This document shows positions 48,056-59,739 of a DNA stretch of 64,000 nt, piece after piece (the stretch's first letter is position 1; each line of letters opens with the position of its first letter). A model generated the notes under the pieces. It was given only the letters and a program-made list of their open reading frames with translations. It made no database searches and was not told where the DNA came from. The translations under genes and the position numbers were made by a program. This DNA is from Litsea cubeba (Eukaryota; Streptophyta; Magnoliopsida; Laurales; Lauraceae), in assembly GCA_012931725.1 (NCBI GenBank), contig CM022945.1, forward strand, positions 12,820,087 to 12,884,086, written 5' to 3'.

Positions 48056-48957
48056 TGTCAGGGCAGGGGCAGACCCACATTTTGTTGACCTGGGGCGGCC
48101 GCCCCAAATCAAATCTAAAACCACCAGAGATACGAATGGGACCTTGGTCAATGCCCCCACATAAGTTAAAACTACCGCACACCCATCCCATTCCCCTCTA
48201 TTCGTTGGAACGAAGGAACCTAAAAAAAATTCTTTTTGTTTTATCTTTGCATGACCACGCATCTTGTCTCCAATTTGCGGTGGAAGGAAGAACAAGAAAG
48301 CTCTCCTATGCTCTTCCCCGCCTTTGTGGTCTTGAGTTTGTATTTTTTAGATGATGTCTCTCTTTTTTTTCTTTTTCTTTTTTATCATCTTGTTAGTCTC
48401 CAATTCGACCATTGTAGAAGTTGTATAGAAGTTGCGGTGGAGCTTGGAGTCCGTAGTGGTGCAAGAGAAAAGGTCGAAAGAATAGTTATGTGTGATTTGT
48501 TTGAGATGAGAGAGACAAAGATGTCGAAGCTTCATTCCCTTGAAACTAATGCAAGGAAAGGAGGTGTTCAGTAAGGCTCTGCTCTGCCTCTCTCTCTATA
48601 TCCAAAGAACCCAAATCCAACCCTGGATTATGATCAAGAGAATTTGAGGAATTACATCTGAACCTTTAATCTCCAAATCTCAATTCCAAACTCTAAACCC
48701 CCAAATCCTTTAACTATCAAATACTTTTTTTCTTCTTTTTGACTTTTTAGGAGTAATTTTCACGATAGATTGGTTATTACTTCTTTTAAGCTCTCTAGAG
48801 TTTCTTTATTAATATTGTTATAGTGTGGTTACTAATTGATATACTAATTTCTTTGAGAGATTCGGTGTTAGTAGTAGGGTTCTTTAAAAAAGAAAAACTT
48901 ATTGAAATTCATGTATCTATATTACTAAAGGGATGTAGCATGTCTTCGAGAGGGACA

Positions 48958-49809
48958 CGTGGCAGCAGCCAGCCTACAATGGTATTCTACTAGAAAATAG
49001 AAATTGCTTGATTAGAATTAGAATTATCCTAAAATCTCTCAATGATATCCCTATTACCAATAATAATTATCCTAAAATCTCTCAATGAGATCCCTATTAC
49101 CAACCATAATTATCCTAAAACCTCTCCATAATTAGGGTACCACTTAAAAATATTTGGTCAATTTTTTAAGTCTACGATCATTTGATCCTTTGATGATCTT
49201 TTTAAATCAATTCATGGGTCCCATCCCGCATAATATGGTTTTATGGATGGTTATAATAGAGATGGTGGACCCCATTCATCTGGGGGGTTCCACTTAAATA
49301 GGTTATGTTTGGTCAATTTGTGAGGTCTATGATTATTTGATCCTTTGATCTTTATCAAGCAATTCATGGGTCCCAGCCCGCATCGTGGCAGCAGCCAGCC
49401 TACAATGGTATTCTACTAGAAAATAGAAATTGCTTGATTAGAATTAGAATTATCCTAAAATCTCTCAATGATATCCCTATTACCAATAATAATTATCCTA
49501 AAATCTCTCAATGAGATCCCTATTACCAACCATAATTATCCTAAAACCTCTCCATAATTAGGGTACCACTTAAAAATATTTGGTCAATTTTTTAAGTCTA
49601 CGATCATTTGATCCTTTGATGATCTTTTTAAATCAATTCATGGGTCCCATCCCGCATAATATGGTTTTATGGATGGTTATAATAGAGATGGTGGACCCCA
49701 TTCATCTGGGGGGTTCCACTTAAATAGGTTATGTTTGGTCAATTTGTGAGGTCTATGATTATTTGATCCTTTGATCTTTATCAAGCAATTCATGGGTCCC
49801 AGCCCGCAT
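48958..49809 (+). repeat. Tandem duplication of a 426-bp unit
   Basis: Units 48958-49383 and 49384-49809 appear identical as read, both opening CGTGGCAGCAGCCAGCC. The identity points to a recent duplication within the Helitron. Confidence 0.9.
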
Positions 49810-51060
49810 CATATGGTTTTATGGATGGTTAGAATATAGATGGTGGACCCCATTCATCTTGGGGGGTCCCACTTAAATAGGTTAGGTTTGGTTAATTTGA
49901 GAGGTCTATGATCATTTGATCATTTGCTCTTTATCAATCAATTCATGAGTCCCGGCCCGCATCATTTGATTTTATTGACGGTTAGAATAAAGATGGTGGA
50001 CCCTATTCATCTGGGTCCCACTTAAAAATATTTGGTCAATTTGTTAGGTCTACGATCATTTGATCCTATGGATGGTTAGAATATAGATGGTGGACCCCAT
50101 TCATCTTGGGGGTCCCACTTAAATAGGTTAGGTTTGGTCAATTTGAGAGGTCTATGATCATTTGATCATTTGCTCTTTATCAATCAATTCATGGGTCCCG
50201 GCCCGCATCATTTGATTTTATGGACGGTTAGAATAAAGATGGTGGACCCTATTCATCTGGGTCCCACTTAAAAATATTTGGTCAATTTGGTAGGTCTACG
50301 ATCATTTGATCCCTTGATCTTTCTTAATCAATTCATGGGTCTCATCCCGCATAATATGGTTTTATGGACGGTTAGAATAGAGATGGTGGACCCCATTCAT
50401 CTGGGGGGTTCCACTTAAATAGGTTAGGTTTGGTCAATTTGTGAGGTCTATGATCATTTGATCCTTTGATCTTTATCAAGCAATTCATATGTCTCAGCCC
50501 GCATCATATGGTTTTATAGACGGTTACAATATAGATGGTGGACCCCATTCATCTTGGGGGTCCCACTTAAATAGGCTAGGTTTGGTCAATTTGAGAGGTC
50601 TATGATCATTTAATCTTTATCAATCAATTAATGGGTCCCGGCCTGCATCATTTGATTTTATGGACGGTTATAATAAAGATGGTGGACCCCATTCATCTGG
50701 GTCCCACTTAAATATAATAGGTCAATTTGTTAGGTTTACGATCATTTGATCCTTTGATATTTCTTAATCAATTCATAGGTCCCATCCCGCATAATATGGT
50801 TTTATGGATGGTTAGAATATAGATGGTGGACCCCATTCATCTTGGGGGTCCCACTAAAATAGGTTAGGTTTGGTCAATTTGAGAGGTCTATGATCATTTG
50901 ATCTTTATCAATCAATTAATGGGTCCCAGCCCGCATCATATGATTTTATGAATGGTTAGAATAGAGATGATGGACCCCATTCATCTTGGTCTCACTTAAA
51001 TATATTAGGTCAATTTGTTAGGTCTATGATCATTTGATCTTTCTTAATCAATTCATTCCT
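49140..51060 (+). repeat. Diverged satellite units of about 150-180 bp
   Basis: Repeating words in order: TTTGGTCAATTTG, AGGTCTATGATCATTTGATC, CAATTCATGGGTCCC, CCCGCATCATATGGTTTTAT, GATGGTGGACCCCATTCATC and TCCCACTTAAATAGGTTAGG. At least nine units, some shortened. Confidence 0.85.
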
Positions 51061-51404
51061 CACCTAAAGAATAAAACATTTGGAAAAAAAACATAAAGAT
51101 CAAATTAGCAATAAAAAAAGGACTCACAAGTTTACTAATTAATAAATTTATTAAAAATAATTCATATCAGTCTGTGCAGTTGGTGGTTTCGTGGTTATCC
51201 ACGGGGTTTTGCTAGTTTAACCTATGCTAATGCTATAAATGGAGATTATTGATATTTGGCGATGATTTTGATGAGAGAAATATATGTTAGTTGATGAGTT
51301 AAATATTTTGTGTATATTTAAATGCAATGCACTTTCTTTAGCAGAGTCTAATAAAAGTTTAGTCCCACCTAAACAGAAATCTTAGGTCCGCAACTGTGTA
51401 AGGG

Positions 51405-54400
51405 TACTTTTGTTTGAAAGAGATTACCTAAGTTTACTCAAAAGGACAGATAAACAAGTCTAATTGCTTGTAAAGGTATTAGAAAAAAAGCTCGACCTAT
51501 ATTGTCATGGAAGTAAACATGCTAGGTAATGTTCTACGAGTACTGCAAATGGATTCTAGCATTGTGGGGCCCACTAAGCCTACTTTTGATTAATGCAGCC
51601 CTTTGATACTCTTTTCATCCCATGATCTTTTGTATCAGATAGAATTTTATGCTTATTGAACTTTAACTCACCGGTGGATTTAATATCAAGAAAATATATG
51701 GTTTAAGACGCCATTAAACTTTTATAAGTTGTTAAATCAAAGGTTAGGATAATTGTATGGGCTACTTTATTGGATCTCCCTTGTCTATGAGGAGACCTTT
51801 TCATCTATCATCCCATTGTAAACTTGTATCTAAGTGGACTTTAAGATATGGACAACGACGGAGCTAGGATTTTCTTCTAGTGGGGGCAAAGTTAATTGAC
51901 TAATAATATTAGTAGGCCCACTTATGAAAAAACTAAACCAGTCAAGAAACGACTCCTTTCCTTATTATCTATATAAAATCACTTAAAGAAAAAATTTCTG
52001 TTACAAGTAGATCACAAGTCCAACTCTATGGGGTCTAATTGAGCCAACCTTTGATCAATTTAGCTCTTTTCATGCTTATATCCTCACCTTGATTTGGCAC
52101 CATGCCAAGTTTTGATGTCCATGATCCTTTGCCCACTATTGGACTGGATCTCATAAAAAAATATTATTAGACTTTAAGGTTGCTAAATTAAGAGCTAGGA
52201 TGATTTCAATGTTCTTAGATGCTATCTACACAGTAGAGATGGTCAAAAGAGAAAAGAGGAAAAAAAAAATGATAGAAGAGCACGACAATAGGCCCACTTA
52301 TAAAACATCTAAATTGTTGAAAAAGAACATCCCCAAGTAGTGTATAGAGTCTATAGACCTTATTAGATTTCACTCAAATGACCTAGTTTAAGATTGTTAA
52401 TTTCTTAAAAATATATATTCCATAAAATTCTAATAAATAAATTTGATTTTTTCATATATATCAACTTGACTTGGGCCCAAATCATATTGAGTTATATTTT
52501 TTATAGAGAATTAGAGCATTTTAAATATTTATGAGGTTTATGTTTTTCCAAAGTACGCCCCACTCAAGAGCATCGGCCCAAAATGACCCACATTCCGAGC
52601 CTATTTAATTTTATTAAGTGGGCTCCACTCAAGGGCTTCATTAAATACTCTCTAAACATAGTTGGATGGGGGATGGGACATTGACAATGGATGATATGAG
52701 AATGGTGATATTGCATAGATTGATAACCATAAGATTCTATCTTTTAGGAAAAGAAAAATATTAATAATACCCTTATTAAGACAAGAATACCCTTGTTACT
52801 CTCTAAAGTTTCCAATAGAGAAAGTTGAGGATGGGCAAAATGACACAAAATAAAAGATGCCTAAACACACTCCTGTATTTCTCTTACTTATCACGGATGA
52901 AACGAAAATTGAGTGCCCCCCCTCCTTTGATATGGACGGCATGTAAGGTATATGTAGTCTTCTTGAAGGAGAACATTCTCTCATATGGTTGTATGTGAAA
53001 TCAATATTGATTGATAGTGAATATTAAAAAAGTTGGTTGTCCAATTAGAGAGAGAGAGAGAGAGTGAATATTAAAAAAGTTGGTTGTCCAATTAGAGAGA
53101 GAGAGAGAGAATTTGCATTGGTAGAGCATGCAGACTCAAACCCTAATTCTCGAAAGGAGTACCGGATTTAGAAACCCTCCCCATATCCCAATTTACATTA
53201 GTGACCGATCCAAACTGAATCTGAACATTTTAGAACTTCATATACACTAGATTTGACTTTACTTGACCACAACATGTGGCTAAACCTTATGTAATTACTC
53301 CACATTTGACATTGAAGCATGAGAGTATGAAAACCATGGGCTTTGAGTTATGACTCAAATTAGAAATGAAGTCATAGTTGGTTTTATTCATTTAATCTCT
53401 CTCCCTCTATATATATTGTTCTGGTGAGAACGGTTGTCACGGAGTCACCTTGCAAAGTTTGACTACTGCCTTTAACTAAAGGAAATTAGTAGTGAACTTT
53501 GAGGCCCTCAAAACAGTTTCTCTCATGGTTAAAGGATGTTTTTTTTTTCCTTCTTCAAACATGTAGCTCTCAAGGGGGTCCTTCCAAATCTCCATCCGAA
53601 GCGTAGGAATGACCTGGCCTTTCCCAATAATGACCATACAAAGAGAGCATTCCCTCCAGAGGTTGTCCAAGAATGATGAGGAAAATTAGCAAGTTCAAAA
53701 GAGGAGAGAACAAACTTCTTTCATGTGTACAATTGATGGTGTTCTATGCCCCACTTGTTACCATAACAATTCCCACCTTGGTAAAGGACCCTATGCAGAT
53801 ATAAATCATAAACGCGAAGAGTTTTGAAGCATCAGTGACCAGTGCAGGGGATAAGAATTCTACTGTGACCTTATGTCCTTTTAATGGAAAGAGAAAACCT
53901 TTTGATGAATAGACATTGTTTGGTTCCAGTGACTGAATTTCCAATAATAGCGAGAAGCGTGACTTAGTTTTCAGGGTCCATGCCGGGCTTGTCGATGTGA
54001 TTATAACCTAACAAGAATCTCAGTCGAGCAGTCAAGGATACAAATTGATTTGTAGGGTAGCAAAAACTGTGGGGGCATGGGTTGGGTTGTGTAACACATC
54101 AAAGGGTAAGCACCCTGTTCATGATGTATCTATCTTGATTAAACTCATTCATTGTCTCTTTCATAGTTTATGTTTGGTGACTATATATGATGGCATGATT
54201 ATAGTAAGGCATATCCTCCTTGCAGCTGGTGTGTTTGAGGTTGTGAAAGGTTCCCCCCCCTCTTGCTCTCTAATAGCACAAGGCTGGCTTGATCACAAGA
54301 TCACCATTGAGCCACGACTCTAATATCAAGTAGAATTTCAAGGGACACTACCACCAACATAAAATTAACCACCTAATTTTTCTTAACGCAATCATCTATA

Positions 54401-54440
54401 TATATAGAAGAGAACTACTCAAATCAAATTCAAAGTATAT
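51405..54440. other. Intergenic
   Basis: No gene is convincing. It holds a GA run with a 46-bp direct duplication (TGAATATTAAAAAAGTTGG, at about 53020 and 53066), and a repeat-end-like word GACGGAGCTAGGATTTT near 51858. Minus-strand frames at 53476-53670 and 53744-53944 look faintly protein-like but match nothing I recognise. Confidence 0.4.
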
Positions 54441-54460
54441 AGAACAACTCAAATCAAACC

Positions 54461-55395
54461 TCAAGGGGTAGCTCAGTTGGCTTAGGACTGGGGCTGTAAG
54501 CGGTCGGTTTTCGGTCGGTTTTATGACATATGACACCCGGGTCGAAACTTTCAGTTTTACAATTTTGCAATAACCGAAACTGACCAAAGTACATATCCTG
54601 GACATTGGAAACCGACATTTCAGTTCGGTCGGTCTTCGGTTAATGGGCTGGGCCAAATTTTGTTGGGCTTCAACAATAAAATTTATACATTTTTGGGCCT
54701 AAATCATTAAATCCAAATACTGTTTTTGGGCTAAAATCATACATACCAAATTTAGCCTATAAACTATAAAGCCATTACATACAATTACATGCCAAGACAA
54801 ATAGCCAAAAGCCCAAAATATAAAAACCATTAAATCACTCCAAGTCTGCAGCTTACATTTTTGAATTTTTATTCTTATTTGTTTATGTTTTTCTTTTTAG
54901 TTTTACTTTTTACAATATTTGTAATGTATGTGTATCTGACTGTGTAAGACACTAAGACTTACATACGTGTAAGTCTTAACTCTTACGTGTAAGTCTTACA
55001 CTTACACAGATACATATATGTATTATGTCATATAAAAAATATATATAATATTTAGTAATTTGTTCGGTCGGTTCGGTTTTTAACCGAATAGTTTCTGCAT
55101 AATTATAAAAACCGACTGTTGAAAAAAAAAAATTAAACTTACAAAAACCGTTCGGTCCGTTTTGTTTTAAAAAAAATCTATAAACCGGCCAAACAGTCGG
55201 TTCGGCCGGGCGGTTCGGTTTTTACGGTTAATTTTGACAGCCCTACTTAGGACCACGGTTTGCACTCGGAGATTGTGGGTTCGAAACTGCACTACCACAC
55301 TGAGGCCACTGGAGAATTTTACCCGGCCTTTTTCTCTTGGGCCCGTAGGGATTATTCTGACCCAAAGGGCTGAGAACCCTGCGTTATAAAAAGAA
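54461..55395 (+). mobile_element. SINE split by a hAT element
   Basis: The SINE head GGGGTAGCTCAGTTGGCTTA (A box) is separated from its remainder (CACGGTTTGCACTCGGAGAT, B box GGTTCGAAACT, and CCAAAGGGCTGAGAACCCTG before an A-rich tail) by the insertion at 54489-55245. Its downstream part matches 38190-38355. Confidence 0.8.
54489..55245. mobile_element. Non-autonomous hAT element (757 bp)
   Basis: Perfect 8-bp duplication CTTAGGAC (54481-54488 and 55246-55253). Inverted ends TGGGGCTGTAAGCGG and (reverse complement of the right) TAGGGCTGTCAAAA. CGGTCGGTTTTCGG words recur near both ends. No coding capacity. Confidence 0.88.
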
Positions 55396-55743
55396 AAAAG
55401 AAAAAAAACTCAAAGCATCCTATTTCTAATGATGGTAAATGATCTGTATCTCTAAGGAGCTAGACCTATCATCTCTAGCAACATAACCTCCAACAGACTA
55501 CTTCAATTATGTATAAATGGCAAGGTCTCAAGTGCAATAGTGGGATGCACCTAGAGGTACCATCACCCAAATACTGGATGATCATCCTAAACTTCTATGG
55601 TCAAATCCTTTCATTGTAAATATGGACCAAGGCCCATCACTTGTATTCTCCGGATGGACAATCACAATGCAACAAATAAGAAAGCAAAATAAGATGGATG
55701 CAATAAAATTTACATGGCGGGACAGTGTGCCTACTACGTCTAC

Positions 55744-56175
55744 TAGGGGTGTACACGGATCGGATTGATGACGGATTTGGCCCAATCCGCACCAATCCGT
55801 TGCTGTTAAAATCCGATCCGATCCGATCCGTCGGATCGGATCGAATTAATCCGTTCACTCTAATTTTAAAAGAAAAATATCAAATATGTTATAAAAAATT
55901 ACATTTTGACCCCTCATTTTTTTTCTTATTTTAAATATAGACATCTTAATTTATATTTAGACCCCTTATATTTTTTTTATTTATATTTAATGCTAACTGA
56001 TCGGATCGGATTGAATCCGCGGATTGAGGGTGAAATCCGCCACCAATCCGTTGCTAATGAATTACAAAATTTTCAATACGTCACCAATCCGTTTACCTTC
56101 GGATCGTATAAAAATCCACGGATGGGATGGGATCGGATCGGATTTCCGGATCGACGGATTTTTTGTACACCCCTA
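55744..56175. mobile_element. Non-autonomous hAT MITE (432 bp)
   Basis: Perfect 8-bp duplication ACGTCTAC (55736-55743 and 56176-56183). Inverted ends TAGGGGTGTACACGG and TAGGGGTGTACAAAA. Sub-terminal ATCCGATCCGATCCG words are repeated. Confidence 0.92.
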
Positions 56176-56561
56176 ACGTCTACTGTGCAAAGATAGCAGT
56201 TTTTATCCATCTACGAGAAACTATAAACATAATTATGGGGTTTAGCACTCTCCATGCTTTTTAAAATTAAACTTGATTTATGAACACCCTCAATTAAGGA
56301 CTGGTGGACAGTATGACCTAAAAGACAAGCCACCATATTTATCAAAACATCTTCTTTATCCATCCATTTGAAAAACTGTTAATATTATGAGTCATCACTG
56401 TTATAATCATCATCATAATTTTTTTGAGCATGCTGGAGTTGGGAATATCTTACAATTGAGCTCCAATGACTATGCACAACTGCATGGTTTCTGGGTTTCT
56501 ATAACTTGAATTCATGTGGCCCATTTAGTTAGTACCCCAACCCATGTGCTCTACTTTTTTA

Positions 56562-58167
56562 GGTAGCGTTTGGTTCGCTGGAATGGTTGTAGACGGGAAT
56601 GGAATGGAGACCGGAATGAGTCTGGAATGGAATGAGGCAGGAATAAGCATTTCCATTCCAGCGTTTGGTACGCTAAGGAATCAACCCAGTTGATTCATGT
56701 TCCTGCGTTTGGTACACTGGAATGAGTCCTGGAATGGAATAAAATTTACATAAGACTGACCAAAATACCCTTATTAGCTTTTTATCTTTAGCTCAGTCAA
56801 TGTATAGATTATATTATTATTATATAGGTGGAGCCCACACAAGCTCTTCTATTTTATAATCTTATAATAATAATAAAAAATAATAATAATAATATGAATT
56901 ATATTATTATTATATAGGTGGGGCCCACACAAGCTCTTTTATTTTATAATATAATAATAATAATAATGTATAGATTATATTATTATTATATAGGTGGGGC
57001 CTACACAAGCTCTTCTATTTTATAATCTTATGATAATAATAATATATAGATTATATTATTATTATATAGGTGGGGCCCACACAAGCTCTTCTATTTATAA
57101 TATTATAATAATAATGTATAGATTATATTATTATTATATAGGTGGGGCCTACACAAGCTCTTCTATTTTATAATCTTATGATAATAATAATATATAGATT
57201 ATATTATTATATAGGTGGGGCCCACACAAGCTCTTCTATTTTATAATTTTATAATAATAATAATAATAATAATATATAGATTATATTATTATTATATAGG
57301 TAGGGCCCACATAAGTTTTTCTCTTTTATAATCTTATAATAATAATAATAATAATAATAATATATTATATTATTATTGTATAGGTGGGCCCATACAAGTT
57401 CTTCTATTTTATAATCTTATAATAATAATAATAATGTATATATTATATTATTATTATATAGGTGGGGCCCACACAAGTTCTTCTATTTTATAATCTTATA
57501 ATAATAATAATAATGTATAGATTATATTATTATTATTATATAGGTGGGGCCAACACAAGTTCTTCTATTTTATAATCTTATAATAATAATAATAATAATG
57601 TATATATTATATTATTATTATATAGGTGGGCCCACACAAGTTCTTCTATTTTATAATCTTATTGTTATAATAATAATGTATATATTATATTATTATTATA
57701 TAAGTGGGGCCCATACAAGTTCTTCTCTTTTATAATCTTATTATAATAATAATAATAATAATAATAATAATGTATAGATTATATTATTATTATATAGGTG
57801 TGGCCCACACAAGTTCTTCTCTTTTATATTCTTATAATAATTATAATTATAATAATAATGTATATATTATATTATTATTTTATAGGTGGGGCCCACACAA
57901 GTTCTTCTCTTTTATAATATTATTATTATTATAATAATAATGTATAGATATGAAAAAAGGGTATTGTGGTCTACAAAAAAAGTAGAAAGGAATGGAATGG
58001 CCATTCCTTCCCATCCCGGATGGAATGGCCATTCCTCTACATAAGGGAATGGGATTCTGGAGGTAATGGTCATTCCGCCACTTTTTTGCGAACCAAACGC
58101 TGTAATGACCATTCCGTTGGAAGGACCATTCCATTCCGACCTTCATTACAATGAACCAAACGCTACC
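56562..58167. mobile_element. PIF/Harbinger-type non-autonomous element (1606 bp)
   Basis: Inverted ends GGTAGCGTTTGGTTC on both sides, flanked by TTA (56559-56561 and 58168-58170), the 3-bp target size of PIF/Harbinger. Sub-terminal GGAATGG and CATTCC words are numerous. There is no transposase; the interior is a minisatellite. Confidence 0.85.
56790..57950. repeat. A/T minisatellite inside the Harbinger element, about 14 units
   Basis: Units of about 70-95 bp contain ATAGGTGGGGCCCACACAAG, CTTCTATTTTATAATCTTAT and a variable (TAA)n or (AAT)n run. Length varies mainly through the trinucleotide run. The GTGGGGCCCACACAAG word occurs about 14 times. Confidence 0.9.
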
Positions 58168-58741
58168 TTAGTAACCAGATAATCAGAGGTCTATTGACAT
58201 TCCTAACCCTGTTTAATTTCCAAACTAATATATTGAAGCTTCATATCCATTTTTTTTATATTTTAGTATTCATATTTCATTAATATCTAAAAAAATACTA
58301 AAAGCAATAACAAAATAAATTCTATAATATCTTTTCCTTGTTCTAAGTTTTGTTTAGGATATTAAATCAACCAATATATTTGCCCACAAGAGTTTTGGCT
58401 TTGGCCTATAGTTTGTGTCCATCACCTTTGTTCTAAAACCATAATCAAGAGTGTACAATTAATTCATGTAGTGCCAATTAATCGTATAACGCATATACAA
58501 GCAATACATGAATTAATTGTAAACTCAACTGACTGTTGGTCTCAAATTCGAATAAAAGAGAAGGGTTGACAGCCGATATAAAACTTTTGTTACATTGGAT
58601 CTACAATATGAATTCTGAATAAAACAGAATTTAAGGAACTAACCCAATAAAACCGGAACAATTAGGTGGTAGTGGTGGTGGTGGTTGTGGTGATAATAAT
58701 AATGAGTGCATATACATACAAGCGTGAAATGGACGCGGGAT

Positions 58742-59044
58742 TCATCTCTCTTGCACTGGAGTGTTCAAATGGTGGCCTCCACAAAGTAAATGGTGTACTG
58801 TATTACAAGTCACACCACTTGGTGATCCTGGGCCCTTGGCATTGAAGACTTTTGACCAATCACTTGTCTTATTTATATGACCAAATGACTTCTTATCATC
58901 CATATAATTTTCCTCTCTTTTGGGCATGTTAATGGTGGGCTCATTGAAAGAGCCATGGCTTGGGGATTTGCCAACAAAGGTGTCTGCATATTTTTGCCAC
59001 TTGGACCATGCCTTCGATGAAGATCCATTGAAGTATAGGAGGGT
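58742..59044 (-). CDS. Hypothetical 3' exon
   Basis: An open frame reading leftwards from just after a TAA near 59045: YFNGSSSKAWSKWQKYADTF, then VGKSPSHGSFNEP, MPKREENYMDDKK and CNTVHHLLCGGHHLN, ending VQER-stop at 58742. Residue composition looks like real protein, and the first in-frame ATG (58927) would give 61 aa. I recognise no family and found no upstream exons, so this could be a terminal exon or chance. Confidence 0.3.
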   Translation of the reverse strand, partial: TLLYFNGSSSKAWSKWQKYADTFVGKSPSHGSFNEPTINMPKREENYMDDKKSFGHINKTSDWSKVFNAKGPGSPSGVTCNTVHHLLCGGHHLNTPVQER

Positions 59045-59739
59045 TTAACGCCTATTCTTTGAATCTAAATATCTCTCTAATCAAATGATCATGTTTGAGT
59101 TTAAAGCATGTCTAAGGGACTGTTTTCATTAAAGTAGGAACTCAATGCGTATAATTTTTTTACGTGATTAAAAATAAAGATGAAAGGTGAATTTTCAAAA
59201 ATGAAGATCAAATGACCTTTCTTTTCATGAAAATATTGTCAAAGGCAGATGGAAAATGAATACCTAGTAACTACTTTTCATTTTTAACCACTTAAAAAAA
59301 AAACTCCTATATATGTGCTTTAATGCACACAACCATGCCCTAAACCATTAATTTTAAAGCTTTATTTAACTTTAAAGCATGAAGCTTCTGTTGGAGGCAG
59401 TAGGAATTGTTCAAATAAGTTAGTTTGTGTTTGAATTTGAATCATCATTTTCTTTCTCATGTCATAGCCATGATCATGTAGTGATTTTGCAATTAGGCTG
59501 TCATGGTTTTTTATTTTTGAAAGATAAATGAAATTAGCTAGGCGGTCATGGTCCTGTCGGAGAGATCTATTGTTTATATTTGTTGATGTTAAAAATTCTA
59601 TGATTATGAAAGAAACAAAATCATGCAATTGTTGGAGGGTTTAGTGGTGATAGGAATATAGTTTCTATAGATAGTTTGGATAATTTTGTTAGAGATAAAA
59701 CTAGTTTGAGTTTGAATAAAACTAGTTTGAGTTTGAATA

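Larger units (their letters stand above)
48916..51215 (+). mobile_element. Non-autonomous Helitron (2300 bp)
   Basis: The 5' end is TCTATATTACTAAAGGGATG, preceded by A. The 3' end is CTAG followed by T, with a hairpin CGTGGTTATCCACG (51190-51203) eight bases upstream. An A|T insertion site, a TC start, a CTRR end and a 3' hairpin are the standard Helitron signature. There is no Rep-helicase; the body is almost entirely satellite-like repeats. Confidence 0.82.
48064..51396. mobile_element. hAT-like element carrying a Helitron
   Basis: The ends CAGGGGCAGACCCA (left) and CAGTTGCGGACCTA (right, reverse complement) match at about 10 of 14 positions. Flanks TGTCAGGG (48056-48063) and TGTAAGGG (51397-51404) match at 7 of 8. 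Without the Helitron it would be about 1.0 kb. No transposase was recognised; a plus-strand open frame at 48236-48574 has no family I know. Confidence 0.45.

Noticed and set aside
48236..48574. 112-aa plus-strand protein
   Set aside because: No known domain, hydrophobic low-complexity middle, and it lies within a probable hAT-like element.
53476..53944. Two minus-strand short open frames
   Set aside because: Composition is plausible but no family is recognised, no splice links were convincing, and both are short.
54461..54480. tRNA gene
   Set aside because: The A-box-like head is followed by a hAT insertion and a SINE body with an A-rich tail; no cloverleaf can be formed.
57544..57934. Tyrosine/isoleucine-rich open frames
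   Set aside because: They are translations of an A/T minisatellite in a Harbinger-type element.
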